Assembly: GCF_007859195.1 (NCBI RefSeq) | Contig: NZ_VOHL01000004.1 | Span: 1 to 64,000, forward strand | Origin: Streptococcus cuniculipharyngis | GTDB taxonomy: Bacteria; Bacillota; Bacilli; Lactobacillales; Streptococcaceae | Direction: 5' to 3' | Length of the DNA stretch: 64,000 nucleotides | Notes under the pieces: model-generated | The model's input: the letters and a program-made list of their open reading frames with translations, nothing else | What the model was told of the DNA's origin: nothing | Database searches by the model: none | Part shown: piece by piece, positions 31,622-41,004 of the stretch | How positions within the stretch are numbered: the first letter of the stretch is position 1 | Layout of the letters: the number at the start of each line of letters is the position of its first letter | Program-made: the position numbers and the translations under genes

Positions 31622-32014
31622 TTAACGTTTACTGAATTGTGAAGCTTTACGAGCTTTCTTAAGACCTGGTTTCTTACGTTCAACCATACGTGCGTCACGA
31701 GTCAATAGACCTGCACGTTTCAATGAATCACGGAAGTCTGGGTCAACTTGAAGAAGGGCACGTGCAATACCATGACGGATTGCACCTGATTGACCTGCAT
31801 AACCACCACCAACAACGTTAACGAAAACATCGTATGATCCTTCAGTTGATGTCACTGCAAATGGTTGGTTGATAACAAGGCGAAGGTCAGCATGTGGAAT
31901 GTACTCTTCAACATCTTTTTTGTTTACAGTAATTTTACCAGTACCTGGAACCAAACGAACGCGTGCAACAGCGTTTTTACGACGGCCAGTACCTGCATAT
32001 TGTGCTTGTGCCAT
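31622..32014 (-). CDS. rpsI: Ribosomal protein S9
   Basis: 130 aa small-subunit protein whose C-terminal tail reaches the P-site tRNA. The tail [12 protein letters not shown] is intact and matches the universal ending, so any former insertion at the 3' end left the gene whole. The signature [19 protein letters not shown] is present. Second gene of the rplM-rpsI operon. Confidence 0.99.
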   Translation of the reverse strand: MAQAQYAGTGRRKNAVARVRLVPGTGKITVNKKDVEEYIPHADLRLVINQPFAVTSTEGSYDVFVNVVGGGYAGQSGAIRHGIARALLQVDPDFRDSLKRAGLLTRDARMVERKKPGLKKARKASQFSKR

Positions 32015-32035
32015 AATTTATTTGCTCCTTTCCTC

Positions 32036-32482
32036 TTAGATAAGTCCTGAGATATCAAGTACTTCTGGTTTTTGTGCAGCGTGTGTGTGCTCACCACCAA
32101 CAAATACCTTCAATTTCATCCCTTGAGCACGTCCAAGAGTGTTATGTGGAAGCATGCCTTTAACTGATTTTTCAATCAAACGAACAGCGTTTTTAGAACG
32201 CAATTCTCCAGCAGAGATTTGTTTCAAACCACCTGGGTACAATGAGTGAGTGTAGTAGATTTTATCCGTTGCTTTTTTACCAGTCAATTTAACTTTTTCA
32301 GCATTAATAACGATAACAAAATCACCTGTATCAGTGTGTGGTGTGAAAGTTGGTTTGTTTTTTCCGCGAAGTACGCTAGCAACTACTGCAGAAAGACGTC
32401 CAAGAGGTACATCTGTTGCGTCAACAACATACCATTTACGCTCAACTTGGCCTGGTTTAGCCATAAAAGTTGTTTTATTCAT
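32036..32482 (-). CDS. rplM: Ribosomal protein L13
   Basis: 148 aa large-subunit assembly protein. The family stretch [20 protein letters not shown] and the signature around [12 protein letters not shown] are present, and the length is normal. First gene of the operon with rpsI, 21 bases before it. It is preceded by a structured leader of about 100 nt resembling the Firmicute L13 leader RNA, through which L13 is thought to control its own operon. Confidence 0.99.
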   Translation of the reverse strand: MNKTTFMAKPGQVERKWYVVDATDVPLGRLSAVVASVLRGKNKPTFTPHTDTGDFVIVINAEKVKLTGKKATDKIYYTHSLYPGGLKQISAGELRSKNAVRLIEKSVKGMLPHNTLGRAQGMKLKVFVGGEHTHAAQKPEVLDISGLI

Positions 32483-32499
32483 GATTTCTCCTATACGAA

Positions 32500-32590
32500 T
32501 TCGTTTTTGTTTACATATAATGGGTGTTCCAGCCCATCTAAGTTATTTGGAAGGTTCCGGGGCCTTTCAAATGGGGTAAACAATACCGTC
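32500..32590 (-). promoter_or_regulatory. L13 leader RNA (autoregulatory)
   Basis: On the minus strand the leader carries GTTTACCCC near its 5' end and ATGTAAAC near its 3' end, which close a multi-stem structure. In between are conserved-looking elements GGAACCTTCC and GATGGGCTGGAACACCCAT. This matches my memory of the L13 leader family found upstream of rplM in Firmicutes. Confidence 0.75.
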
Positions 32591-32594
32591 TTCT

Positions 32595-32624
32595 ATATTA
32601 TCAAACTTATCAGGTTTTCGTCAA
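32595..32624 (-). promoter_or_regulatory. rplM-rpsI promoter
   Basis: Minus strand: TTGACG (32624-32619), an 18-base spacer and TAATAT (32600-32595) with an extended TGA before it. Transcription would begin just ahead of the L13 leader. Confidence 0.7.
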
Positions 32625-32732
32625 GCGTTTATGCCTAGTTTTTTCATTTTCCCTAGCATTTTTTGTCGCCCATTCCGTGAAAAGATTTTTTGAGAAATCA
32701 AAGCCGTGAAAAGCCCATCCCGGTTGCCTTAT

Positions 32733-32740
32733 GCTATAAT
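32733..32740 (+). promoter_or_regulatory. hslO promoter, leaderless
   Basis: Extended -10 TGCTATAAT (32732-32740). Six bases separate it from the hslO ATG, so the expected +1 is the A of the ATG. No ribosome-binding sequence precedes the start. Confidence 0.7.
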
Positions 32741-32746
32741 AAAAGA

Positions 32747-33619
32747 ATGGATAAAATAGTAAAATCAATAGCTAGTTCTGGCTATTTCCGTGCTTTCGTC
32801 CTTGATTGTACTGAAACCGTCCGAACAGCCCAAGAAAAACATCAAACACAAGCCAGTTCAACCGTTGCCTTGGGGCGCACCCTCATCGCCAATCAGATTT
32901 TAGCTGCTAACCAAAAGGGAGACAGCAAGGTCACTGTCAAAGTGATTGGCGATAGTTCCTTTGGTCATATTATCTCTGTTGCTAATAGCAAGGGGGAGGT
33001 CAAGGGCTATATTCAAAATAAGGGCGTTGACATCAAAAAAACAGCCACTGGTGAAGTCCTGGTCGGACCGTTTATGGGCAATGGCCACTTCGTCACCATC
33101 GTGGATTATGGCACAGGGAATCCCTATACCTCAACAACCCCCCTCATCAGTGGTGAAATCGGTGAAGACCTGGCCTACTACCTGACCGAAAGCGAGCAAA
33201 CCCCTTCTGCTGTTGGGCTAAATGTCCTCTTGGACAAGGAGGACAAGGTTCAAGTGGCTGGTGGCTTCATGTTACAAGTCCTACCAGGTGCTCCTGAGCA
33301 TGAAATTACCCGCTACGAAGAACGGATTCAAAAGATGCCCGCCATCTCTAGCCTACTGGCTTCTGAAGACCATATTTCTGCCCTGTTAGATGCCATCTAT
33401 GGCGAGGATGACTATAAACTCCTAGACGAAAGTCCGCTTTCCTTCCACTGCGACTGCTCAAAAGAACGTTTTGAACAGGCCTTAATCACCCTACCTAAAA
33501 CGGATTTGTCGGAAATGAAGGAAGAAGACCAAGGGGCAGAAATCAACTGCCAGTTTTGTGGCACTACCTATTACTTTACAGAAAATGATTTGGAGAAATT
33601 GATTAATGACAAAGCTTAA
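32747..33619 (+). CDS. hslO: Redox-regulated chaperone Hsp33
   Basis: 290 aa cytosolic holdase activated by oxidative unfolding. The C-terminal zinc switch has the required cysteines: CDC (HCDCSKERF) and CQFC ([12 protein letters not shown]). The N-terminal core begins [17 protein letters not shown], so the ATG at 32747 is chosen over the longer frame from 32690, whose first 19 codons contain the promoter. It overlaps dusB by 14 bases and forms a two-gene operon with it. Confidence 0.96.
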   Translation: MDKIVKSIASSGYFRAFVLDCTETVRTAQEKHQTQASSTVALGRTLIANQILAANQKGDSKVTVKVIGDSSFGHIISVANSKGEVKGYIQNKGVDIKKTATGEVLVGPFMGNGHFVTIVDYGTGNPYTSTTPLISGEIGEDLAYYLTESEQTPSAVGLNVLLDKEDKVQVAGGFMLQVLPGAPEHEITRYEERIQKMPAISSLLASEDHISALLDAIYGEDDYKLLDESPLSFHCDCSKERFEQALITLPKTDLSEMKEEDQGAEINCQFCGTTYYFTENDLEKLINDKA

Positions 33620-34583
33620 TTCCTCATTTATGATTGGAAATGTAGAAATCCCCCATCGGACAGTCCTGGCCCCCATGGCTGGCGTGACTAACTCTGCCTT
33701 TCGGACCATCGCCAAGGAATTTGGTGCCGGACTGGTTGTCATGGAAATGGTTTCTGACAAGGGAATTCAATATAATAATGAAAAAACCCTGCACATGTTG
33801 CACATTGAAGAGGGAGAAAATCCCGTTTCCATTCAATTATTTGGTAGCGATGGCGATAGTTTAGCTCGGGCCGCAGAATTTATCCAAAAAAATACCAAAA
33901 CAGACATCGTAGACATCAACATGGGCTGTCCCGTCAACAAGATCGTTAAAAATGAAGCTGGGGCCAAATGGCTCAAGGACCCTGAAAAGATTTATCAAGT
34001 GATTCACACCGTCCAATCCGTGCTTGATATCCCCCTAACCGTAAAAATGCGGACTGGTTGGGCAGATGCTTCCTTAGCCGTTGAAAATGCTCTTGCCGCA
34101 GAATCCGCTGGTGTCTCTGCCCTCGCTATGCACGGTCGTACCCGTGAGCAAATGTACACTGGCACCTGTGACCATGAAACCCTGGCTAAGGTTGCCAAGG
34201 CCCTAACTAAAATTCCTTTCATTGCTAATGGCGACATTCGCAGTGTGGAAGAGGCCAAATTTATGATTGATGACATTGGAGCCGATGCCGTCATGATTGG
34301 ACGTGCAGCCATGAACAACCCCTACATCTTTACCCAAATCAATCACTATTTTGAAACGGGCCAAGTCCTCCCTGACCTGCCTTTTGAGAAAAAACTAGAC
34401 ATCGCCTATGACCACCTCACTCGTTTGGTCAAACTCAAGGGTGAACATATCGCCGTCCGTGAATTTCGTGGCCTGGCTCCTCACTACCTGCGTGGTACAT
34501 CTGGTGCCGCTAAAATTCGTGGAGCTGTCTCTCGTGCTGAGAGCTTGACCGAAGTTGAAACCATTTTTGCTTCTGCCAGATAA
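33606..34583 (+). CDS. dusB: tRNA-dihydrouridine synthase
   Basis: 325 aa FMN enzyme reducing specific uridines in tRNA. TIM-barrel features: [14 protein letters not shown] at the start, the signature [18 protein letters not shown] with the catalytic Cys, the [11 protein letters not shown] loop, and ANGDIRS and GRAAMNNP in the FMN phosphate region. The start overlaps the hslO end. A CiaR-like site begins 11 bases after the stop. Confidence 0.95.
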   Translation: MTKLNSSFMIGNVEIPHRTVLAPMAGVTNSAFRTIAKEFGAGLVVMEMVSDKGIQYNNEKTLHMLHIEEGENPVSIQLFGSDGDSLARAAEFIQKNTKTDIVDINMGCPVNKIVKNEAGAKWLKDPEKIYQVIHTVQSVLDIPLTVKMRTGWADASLAVENALAAESAGVSALAMHGRTREQMYTGTCDHETLAKVAKALTKIPFIANGDIRSVEEAKFMIDDIGADAVMIGRAAMNNPYIFTQINHYFETGQVLPDLPFEKKLDIAYDHLTRLVKLKGEHIAVREFRGLAPHYLRGTSGAAKIRGAVSRAESLTEVETIFASAR

Positions 34584-34594
34584 AAGTTTGATGC

Positions 34595-34627
34595 TTTAAG
34601 TTAACCTTAAGCTTCATAACCTATACT
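34595..34627 (+). promoter_or_regulatory. CiaR-type box and promoter
   Basis: TTTAAG (34595-34600), five bases, CTTAAG (34606-34611), ten bases, then TATACT (34622-34627). This fits the streptococcal CiaR operator TTTAAG-N5-TTTAAG placed where a -35 would be, as in promoters of cia-dependent small RNAs. Confidence 0.65.
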
Positions 34628-34633
34628 ATAACC

Positions 34634-34695
34634 ATCCTAAATATTATTTCTTTTTCATAAATCTCCTAAAGGGTAGCGATAAGCTACCTTTTTTT
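34634..34695 (+). ncRNA. Candidate cia-dependent small RNA (csRNA-like)
   Basis: A transcript from the CiaR-type promoter would run about 62 nt and end at a strong intrinsic terminator (GGTAGC-GATAA-GCTACC, 34672-34688, then T7). The body contains a CU-rich single-stranded stretch with CTTTTTC and CTCCT, able to pair with ribosome sites, as csRNAs do. There is no open frame. It is shorter than the csRNAs I recall (about 90-150 nt), so the identity is a proposal. Confidence 0.55.
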
Positions 34696-34718
34696 GTTAC
34701 ACTTCAAGGATATATTAA

Positions 34719-34746
34719 AAGACTGGACTAGCCAGTCTTTTTAGCT
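34719..34746. terminator. Terminator / direct repeat copy 1
   Basis: Stem GACTGG / CCAGTC with T-run, downstream of the lipoprotein gene. It is a near copy (26 of 28 bases) of 35805-35832. Confidence 0.75.
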
Positions 34747-34754
34747 TGATGAGT

Positions 34755-35777
34755 TTAGTCTAGGAAGAAAACGTTAATCCCTTCGCCTGTGATTAAAACA
34801 CGATTACGACTGCTATCATCGCCAAACATTTGATAGAGGTCGTTAGGCGAGGCTTGACCTGCAGGAACAACAGCATAGGTTGCACCTGCAAATGACGCAT
34901 TAAACTGAGCCATACCATTCTCCATACGGAAATTACTAAACTGAAAATCCCAAGTACCGTCACTCTTACTGATAGAGCCTGTGCCATCAGCATTGATGGT
35001 AAAGTCCATGCCACCCTTAGCAGCTGGGTAAGTCCCTGCGATAGAGGACAGGTCCCCTTGGGCAATCGCTTCTAGGTCTAAACTTGACTTTTCGGTCACC
35101 TTGGTTTGGCTTGGTCGAACAAGCTCCTTCCACTCCAAACTAGACAGCTCTAAAGGGTTGGGGTCTGCTTCTGCCACCTGCTCCTGACTCTCCATAACCA
35201 CTGCTTTGTCGGACAGGGTCACTAAACCACTATTATCTGCTTGGATCCGGTAGGTTTTGGCTGTCCCTTTGCCCTCATGGCTCGTCCACTCATACTGAGT
35301 CACTGTACCATTGGAATTGATGGAAAAATCTGCTCGATAACCACCTGCAGGAGCGACTTGAGAATGGGCAAGGTAGGTTGACACCCCATTTTTCAGGTAA
35401 TAGAGAGCCAAAGCATAGACTTTACCATCACTTGAACGGTCACCTGTCAACAGTTCCTTGGTGCCATTGCCATCAATATCATAAAAAGCATAGAGGGTGA
35501 CTGCATTGTCATCAGCCGCCACCTTGGCTAAAGTATCCGCATAGAGGGTATCGTAATCAAGAGGCTTTTCTGCAGCTGACGAAGGACTGCTAGCTAGAGT
35601 ACTTGAACTGCTGGATTCTGCGGTGCTGGTTTCAACTGCTTGTGAGCTGGTTTGACTGGTGCTCGTTTGTCCTGATGGTGCTGACTTAGTCGCGCTCTCT
35701 TTTTTCGATGACGATTGACAGGCTGACAGCAACACCAAGCTAGCAAACAAGCTAACCGTAACTAATCTTTTCTTCAT
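34755..35777 (-). CDS. Putative lipoprotein, DUF6287-like C-terminus
   Basis: 340 aa from ATG 35777 (AAGGAG five bases upstream; the longer frame to 35840 starts inside the clpC terminator). It has a lipoprotein signal peptide MKKRLVTVSLFASLVLLSAC with lipobox LSAC. A long Ser/Thr-rich spacer (about residues 22-70) suited to spanning the wall is followed by a domain with YDIDGNGTKELLTGD, resembling calcium-loop repeats. The C-terminal segment (GTYPAAKGGMDFTINADGTG) resembles streptococcal DUF6287. Surface-anchored, function unknown. It follows clpC, and near-identical hairpins flank it, suggesting later insertion. Confidence 0.85.
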   Translation of the reverse strand: MKKRLVTVSLFASLVLLSACQSSSKKESATKSAPSGQTSTSQTSSQAVETSTAESSSSSTLASSPSSAAEKPLDYDTLYADTLAKVAADDNAVTLYAFYDIDGNGTKELLTGDRSSDGKVYALALYYLKNGVSTYLAHSQVAPAGGYRADFSINSNGTVTQYEWTSHEGKGTAKTYRIQADNSGLVTLSDKAVVMESQEQVAEADPNPLELSSLEWKELVRPSQTKVTEKSSLDLEAIAQGDLSSIAGTYPAAKGGMDFTINADGTGSISKSDGTWDFQFSNFRMENGMAQFNASFAGATYAVVPAGQASPNDLYQMFGDDSSRNRVLITGEGINVFFLD

Positions 35778-35804
35778 AACATCTCCTTCTGCATCAGTAG
35801 CAAG

Positions 35805-35832
35805 AAGACTGGGCCAGCCAGTCTTTTTAGCT
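35805..35832. repeat. Hairpin / direct repeat copy 2 at clpC end
   Basis: AAGACTGG..CCAGCCAGTCTTTTTAGCT, the same 28 bases as 34719-34746 except for two loop positions. It includes the clpC stop codon. As a minus-strand terminator its T-run is poor (TCTTCTT), so readthrough from clpC is likely. Confidence 0.75.
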
Positions 35833-38268
35833 AATATCAAATTTTAGTTTACCTTGCTTGGTCCCGATTTTAAGGGTCTGGTCAGCCGTCAGCTGGCCTG
35901 ATAATAATAATTCAGCCAGTTTGTCTTCAACTTGCGTTTGAATGGTCCGGCGTAGAGGCCTTGCCCCCATCTCTGCATCATAGCCATCAGTAGCTAGTTG
36001 CTTGAGGGCTGCTGGCTGGATTTTTAGGCTGATGCCCTGCTCTGCCAATTGTTTAACCAAGGGCTGCAAGAGCAACTTGGTAATGGCAAGCAACTGTTCT
36101 TGATCCAAGCGGTGAAAGACAATTTTTTCATCAATCCGATTGAGGAATTCAGGCCGGTAGGCCTTTTTCAATTCTTCCATAATCCGTTTTTCCACTGCCG
36201 CTTGATCTTGACTTAAATCCTTAGCTCCAAAACCAACTGTTTTATCATCTCGTAAGGCAGTTGCCCCTAAATTACTGGTCATGATAATCAAGGTATTGCT
36301 AAAATCAACACGTCGTCCACGACTATCGGTCAAAACACCATCATCTAAGACCTGCAAGAGTAGGTTAAAGACATCAGGATGGGCTTTTTCAATTTCATCA
36401 AAAAGCAGAACTGAGTAAGGCTTATTTTTTACCTTTTCTGTCAATTCGCCCCCTTCATTGTAGCCAACATAACCAGGGGGAGCACCATTGAGACGACTGG
36501 CAGCAAATTGCTCCATGTACTCACTCATGTCAAAGCGGAGTAAAGCCGATTCATCGTCAAACAAGATTTCCGCCAAAGCCTTGGCCAGCTCAGTCTTACC
36601 GACCCCAGTTGGACCAAGGAACATAAAGGAACCAATTGGACGCTTACCTGTTCGAATACCGGCCTGATTGCGACGAATGGCTCGTGATATAGCTGATACA
36701 GCAGCAGCTTGACCCACGACCCGTCGGTGCAACTCTTTTTCCAAGTTTAAATAACGTTTTTGGTCAGCCTGACTTAATTTTTCTACTGGAATCCCTGATA
36801 AACGACTAAGCGTTGCTAAAACGTCAGCCTGACTAACTAGAACTGGCTTGACAGCCTGGTTTTGTTCCTTTTTAGCATATAATGTTTTAGCTTGGACCAT
36901 GTCTCCTGCCAAGAGGGCTTGATCTAGGGCAGTTAAGGCGGCATCTGGCTCCTTTTTAACCATGGTCTGTACGGTAGCACTGGTTTCGTCAAGCAAGTCC
37001 AAGGCCGAATCTGGGAGGCGTTTATTGGTCAAGTAACGGTGGGCCGCCTTGACGGCTGTCATCACCACCTCATCTGCAATCTGAACACGGTGGTAACGCT
37101 CATAGCTATCCTTGACACCCAAAAGAATTTGATAGGCTTCATCAACACTTGGCTCGTCAAGGGTAATTTTTGCAAAACGACGAGAAAGTGCGGCATCTTT
37201 TTCAATGTGTTTTTGGTATTCTTCCTGGGTTGTTGCTCCCACCATCCGAAGATAACCACGGGATAGGGCTGGTTTTAAGATATTTGCCGCATCAAGCGTG
37301 CCTTCAACACCACTACCTGAACCCATAATCGTGTGCAATTCATCGATAAAGAGGATAATCTTGCCATCAGCCTCAATATCAGCGATAATCTTGTTCATTC
37401 GTTCCTCAAAATCACCACGAAAACGAGTGCCAGCCAAGACGGTCATCATGTCCAGTTCTAAAACACGAAAATCATGGAGTTCATAAGGAATTTCGCCATT
37501 GACAATCCGCTGGGCCAGGCCGTAAGCTAGGGCCGTTTTACCAACACCAGCATCACCAACCAAAACTGGGTTGTTTTTGGTCTTTCGGCTCAAAACCCTG
37601 ACCATACGGGTAATTTCCTGCTCTCGTCCGATGACTGGGTCAAGTAGGCCTTTTTGGGCCATCTCAGTCAGATCACGGGTAAATTCTTCCAATTCACCTG
37701 CCGTTGTCGGAGCCTTCATCATTTCTGAAAAGCCACCACTTTTTAGTCGTTTTGGCTTTTTAATCTCATGGATCGCTTTAATCTGTTCCTTAGTAAAACC
37801 GGCATGGCGTTCCAAACTCTTGCGTAAATCAATCATCTTGACCAAACTACCATCTTCGTCTGAATAACCAAAACCAACCAATTCCAATAGGCAAATAGCT
37901 ACAGAATCCTTACCCAACAACAGGGCTTCTAGCACATGCTCTGAGCCAATTTCTTGCTTAGAAGTTGCTTGACAAATAGCTACAGCATAATCCAATAGTC
38001 TCATTAAACCTCTTGATTGGGCCACGAAAGGAAAATTAGGGGAAACTTCTCTTGGCTCTTTCCCTACCATTTGAATAGCTGCCGCCTGATAGGCAGTAAT
38101 GGGAAAGTCTGCTTCAAATTCTAAAAAACTAAGGCTAGCAATAGAATTTTCCGTAGCCACCATAGCCAGTAAAACATGCCAAGTTTCTAAAAAGCGACTC
38201 TCAAAACTGCTCGCAATAAATTGACCTAGGCCAAAAATTTCCTGCATTTTGCTTGAATAGTTGTTCAT
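35827..38268 (-). CDS. clpC: ATP-dependent protease ATPase ClpC
   Basis: 813 aa HSP100 unfoldase that partners with ClpP and the adaptor MecA. Order: N-terminal Clp repeat domain (about 1-150), linker, AAA-1 with [15 protein letters not shown] and [10 protein letters not shown], a middle coiled segment (short, as in ClpC), and AAA-2 with [16 protein letters not shown] and [15 protein letters not shown], followed by the C-terminal D2-small domain. It starts two bases after ctsR (TAGTCATG) and is co-transcribed and repressed with it through the CtsR box upstream of ctsR. Confidence 0.97.
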   Translation of the reverse strand: MNNYSSKMQEIFGLGQFIASSFESRFLETWHVLLAMVATENSIASLSFLEFEADFPITAYQAAAIQMVGKEPREVSPNFPFVAQSRGLMRLLDYAVAICQATSKQEIGSEHVLEALLLGKDSVAICLLELVGFGYSDEDGSLVKMIDLRKSLERHAGFTKEQIKAIHEIKKPKRLKSGGFSEMMKAPTTAGELEEFTRDLTEMAQKGLLDPVIGREQEITRMVRVLSRKTKNNPVLVGDAGVGKTALAYGLAQRIVNGEIPYELHDFRVLELDMMTVLAGTRFRGDFEERMNKIIADIEADGKIILFIDELHTIMGSGSGVEGTLDAANILKPALSRGYLRMVGATTQEEYQKHIEKDAALSRRFAKITLDEPSVDEAYQILLGVKDSYERYHRVQIADEVVMTAVKAAHRYLTNKRLPDSALDLLDETSATVQTMVKKEPDAALTALDQALLAGDMVQAKTLYAKKEQNQAVKPVLVSQADVLATLSRLSGIPVEKLSQADQKRYLNLEKELHRRVVGQAAAVSAISRAIRRNQAGIRTGKRPIGSFMFLGPTGVGKTELAKALAEILFDDESALLRFDMSEYMEQFAASRLNGAPPGYVGYNEGGELTEKVKNKPYSVLLFDEIEKAHPDVFNLLLQVLDDGVLTDSRGRRVDFSNTLIIMTSNLGATALRDDKTVGFGAKDLSQDQAAVEKRIMEELKKAYRPEFLNRIDEKIVFHRLDQEQLLAITKLLLQPLVKQLAEQGISLKIQPAALKQLATDGYDAEMGARPLRRTIQTQVEDKLAELLLSGQLTADQTLKIGTKQGKLKFDIS

Positions 38269-38270
38269 GA

Positions 38271-38729
38271 CTAATGTCCTTTTCTATCTAATCGTTGTAA
38301 TAATTTTCGTAGCATGCGCGCACGAATGGCTGGTGCCTCCTGACCTAGGACCTCATCACAACTAGCCGCTAAAATCATCTCACCCTCGCGTTTACTGATA
38401 ATTTTTTCATCAAAGAGGAACTGAATCATATCAGCAAACACCTGTTGACCCACAGTCACACCAATGGAATCTGTCAAACTTCTTAGTAAATGGTGGTTAT
38501 CCGAAAAAGAAACTTTAGCAATCCGAATATAACCACCGCCACCCCGCTTACTTTCTACCACATAGCCACGATTCTCCGTAAATCGTGTCTTGATGACATA
38601 GTTAATTTGACTGGGTACCACTTGAAATTCATCCGCCAAACTAGATCGTCGAATTTCCACAAAACCAGTCTGGGTCAAAATCTTTTTAATGTATTCTTCA
38701 ATGCTATCAGATGTGCTTTTATTTACCAT
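38271..38729 (-). CDS. ctsR: CtsR, repressor of class III heat-shock genes
   Basis: 152 aa dimeric repressor. The N-terminal winged helix-turn-helix contains SQINYVIKTRFTENRGYVVE and the glycine-rich wing SKRGGGGYIRI, the thermosensing tetraglycine loop. The C-terminal dimerization domain follows. It controls clp genes by binding tandem heptads, and one such box lies directly upstream, giving autoregulation. Operon: ctsR-clpC. Confidence 0.97.
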   Translation of the reverse strand: MVNKSTSDSIEEYIKKILTQTGFVEIRRSSLADEFQVVPSQINYVIKTRFTENRGYVVESKRGGGGYIRIAKVSFSDNHHLLRSLTDSIGVTVGQQVFADMIQFLFDEKIISKREGEMILAASCDEVLGQEAPAIRARMLRKLLQRLDRKGH

Positions 38730-38747
38730 AAGTCTCCTTTCTGAACC

Positions 38748-38773
38748 ATTGACCTTATTTGACTATTTTATCA
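38748..38773 (-). promoter_or_regulatory. ctsR promoter and CtsR box
   Basis: CtsR box AGTCAAATAAGGTCAAT (38764-38748) matches RGTCAAANANRGTCAAA at all but the last base. Just before it is the extended -10 TGATAAAAT (38773-38765), so the repressor would cover the start site. Confidence 0.88.
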
Positions 38774-38801
38774 TAATTTCCCTTAAAAAACCAGTAAAGG
38801 A

Positions 38802-38831
38802 AAAAGCCCTAGCCCAAGGCTAGAACTTTTA
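38802..38831 (-). terminator. tsf terminator
   Basis: Minus-strand stem AAAAGTTCTAGCC-TTG-GGCTAGGGCTTTTT, just after the tsf stop. Confidence 0.85.
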
Positions 38832-38844
38832 TCAGGTGGTTAAA

Positions 38845-39885
38845 TTAGCTGTTCAAAGCAGCTGCCATTGTTGCAGCAACTTCTGCTTCGAAGTCGTTAG
38901 ACGCTTTTTCGATACCCTCACCAACTTCAAAACGAGCAAATGATACCGCTTTGGCATTTACTGATTCAAGGTAAGCTTCGACGGTCTTGCTGTCATCCAT
39001 GATGTAAACTTGAGCAAGAAGGGTATAAGCTTGGTCAACCTTGGTGTTGTCAAGCATGAAGCGATCCATCTTACCTGGCAAGATTTTATCCCAGATTTGT
39101 TCTGGTTTGCCTTCTGCTGCCAATTCAGCCTTGATGTTTTCTTCAGCTTGGGCGATAACTTCGTCCGTCAACTGAGCTTTTGAACCGTATTGAAGCAGTG
39201 GAAGAGCTGGTTTATCAACCATAGCACGGCTTTCGTTATCTTGCTCGATAGCATGGTTCAATTGAGCCAATTCATCTTTGACAAATTGTGGGTCAAGTTC
39301 AGTGTATGAAAGCACTGTTGGTTTCATGGCAGCAACGTGCATTGACACTTGCTTAGCAAGGGTTTCATCGCCACCTTCGATAACCGTGATAACACCGATA
39401 CGACCGCCATTATGTTGATAAGCGCCAAAGGCTTGCTCATCTGTTTTCTCAACAAGGGCAAAACGACGGAATGAGATTTTTTCTCCGATCGTTGCTGTTG
39501 CGTTGACATAAGCGGCTTCAAGAGTTTCACCTGAAGGCATGGTTAGGGCAAGAGCTTCTTCGTTGTTAGCTGGTTTGCCTTCAGCGATAACCTTAGCTGT
39601 TTCATTCACCAAATCAACGAATTGAGCATTTTTCGCAACGAAGTCAGTTTCAGCATTAACTTCAACAACCGCTGCCACGTTACCATTAACGTAAACACCT
39701 GTCAAACCTTCTGCAGCAACACGGTCAGCCTTCTTAGCTGCTTTTGCCATTCCTTTTTCACGAAGCAATTCAATCGCTTTATCAATGTCGCCATCAGTTT
39801 CAACAAGAGCTTTTTTAGCGTCCATAACGCCAGCACCTGATTTTTCACGCAATTCTTTAACGAGTTTTGCAGTAATTTCTGCCAT
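38845..39885 (-). CDS. tsf: Elongation factor Ts
   Basis: 346 aa nucleotide-exchange factor for EF-Tu. The N-terminal UBA-like domain and signature 1 ([18 protein letters not shown]) and signature 2 ([15 protein letters not shown]) are clear. The length of 346 is typical of streptococci, longer than E. coli EF-Ts. It lies downstream of rpsB, separated by 72 bases that contain a strong terminator-like hairpin. Confidence 0.99.
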   Translation of the reverse strand: MAEITAKLVKELREKSGAGVMDAKKALVETDGDIDKAIELLREKGMAKAAKKADRVAAEGLTGVYVNGNVAAVVEVNAETDFVAKNAQFVDLVNETAKVIAEGKPANNEEALALTMPSGETLEAAYVNATATIGEKISFRRFALVEKTDEQAFGAYQHNGGRIGVITVIEGGDETLAKQVSMHVAAMKPTVLSYTELDPQFVKDELAQLNHAIEQDNESRAMVDKPALPLLQYGSKAQLTDEVIAQAEENIKAELAAEGKPEQIWDKILPGKMDRFMLDNTKVDQAYTLLAQVYIMDDSKTVEAYLESVNAKAVSFARFEVGEGIEKASNDFEAEVAATMAAALNS

Positions 39886-39904
39886 TCTTCTTCTCCTTTT
39901 ATCA

Positions 39905-39933
39905 TAAAAAGGGGAGGGCTAAGCCCTGCCCCT
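39905..39933 (-). terminator. rpsB-tsf intergenic terminator
   Basis: Minus-strand GGGGCAGGGC-TTA-GCCCTCCCC followed by TTTTT, between rpsB and tsf. It would lower or separate tsf expression relative to rpsB; some readthrough is expected, since no strong tsf promoter is seen. Confidence 0.8.
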
Positions 39934-39957
39934 TAGGTTTTGCTTACACTTTTAGAA

Positions 39958-40725
39958 TTAGTTGTTGTCGCCTTCTACAACTTCAACAATTTCTTCAATT
40001 GAATCAGCTTCAGTTGCTGCTTCAAATTCAACCGCAGCATCTTCACCTTGGCGACCTTCGATGATAGCGTCAGCCAATTTAGCTGTGATCAATTTAACCG
40101 CACGGATAGCGTCATCATTTGCTGGGATAATCACATCGATATCATCTGGATCAGCATTGGTATCAACCATAGCAACTACTGGGATACCAAGTTTTTTCGC
40201 TTCTTTAACAGCGATTTGTTCTTTGTGTGGGTCAACAACATACATCACATCTGGAATACGTGGCATGTCTTCGATACCACCCAAGAATTTCTCAAGACGG
40301 GCACGTTGTTTGTTAAGAAGAGCAACCTCTTTCTTAGGAAGAACGTCAAATGTTCCGTTTTCTTCCATTGCTTTGATTTCTTTAAGGCGTGCAATACGTT
40401 TTTGGATTGTTCCCCAGTTCGTAAGGGTTCCACCCAACCAACGGTGGTTGATAAAGTATTGACCAGCACGCGCTGCTTCTTCAGCCACTGCTTCTGCAGC
40501 TTGTTTCTTCGTACCAACGAACAAGACAACGGCATCGTTTGCTGCTGCGTCACGCATGAAATCGTAAGCTTGGTCAGCCAATTTTACCGTTTGTTGAAGG
40601 TCAATGACATGGATACCGTTACGTTCTGTAAAGATATATTTAGCCATTTTAGGGTTCCAGCGACGAGTTTGGTGACCAAAGTGAACACCAGCCTCAAGAA
40701 GTTGTTTCATTGAAATTACTGCCAT
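39958..40725 (-). CDS. rpsB: Ribosomal protein S2
   Basis: 255 aa. The start is ATG 40725 ([20 protein letters not shown]), preceded by AAAGGAG; the frame's extension to 40875 covers the leader and promoter and is not part of S2. The signatures [15 protein letters not shown] and [12 protein letters not shown] are present. The acidic C-terminal tail is typical of streptococci. First of the rpsB-tsf pair, with a leader of about 115 nt. Confidence 0.99.
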   Translation of the reverse strand: MAVISMKQLLEAGVHFGHQTRRWNPKMAKYIFTERNGIHVIDLQQTVKLADQAYDFMRDAAANDAVVLFVGTKKQAAEAVAEEAARAGQYFINHRWLGGTLTNWGTIQKRIARLKEIKAMEENGTFDVLPKKEVALLNKQRARLEKFLGGIEDMPRIPDVMYVVDPHKEQIAVKEAKKLGIPVVAMVDTNADPDDIDVIIPANDDAIRAVKLITAKLADAIIEGRQGEDAAVEFEAATEADSIEEIVEVVEGDNN

Positions 40726-40846
40726 GAGTATTTCTCCTTTGTAAAATGTTTTTGCCTCTCCCAAACTTAAACTCGCAGCTCCACCACAAGGGCAACAGAG
40801 ACACAATCCATTTGAGATGAGTATTATCGGTAAAACCGACCTTTTC

Positions 40847-40855
40847 ATTATAGCA
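40847..40855 (-). promoter_or_regulatory. rpsB promoter
   Basis: Extended -10 TGCTATAAT on the minus strand, with a weak TTGCAG 17 bases before TATAAT. The leader that follows includes a small hairpin (GGTCGGTTTTACCGAT), possibly part of S2 autoregulation. Confidence 0.65.
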
Positions 40856-41004
40856 TGGCTTGGGATTTTCTGCAAGAAAAACCCTTCTTTTTAACCATTT
40901 TTCATGATTAGGCAAGACAAGCCCTCCCTAAGACTGATTTTCCCGTTTCCTAGCCACTCTTTCTTTGTAAATTTTCCACTTTTTAGCTAAAATGGAAGTA
41001 ACCA

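Noticed and set aside
40726..40875. 50-codon N-terminal extension of rpsB
   Set aside because: It covers the promoter and leader; S2 starts at [13 protein letters not shown] with AAAGGAG in front.
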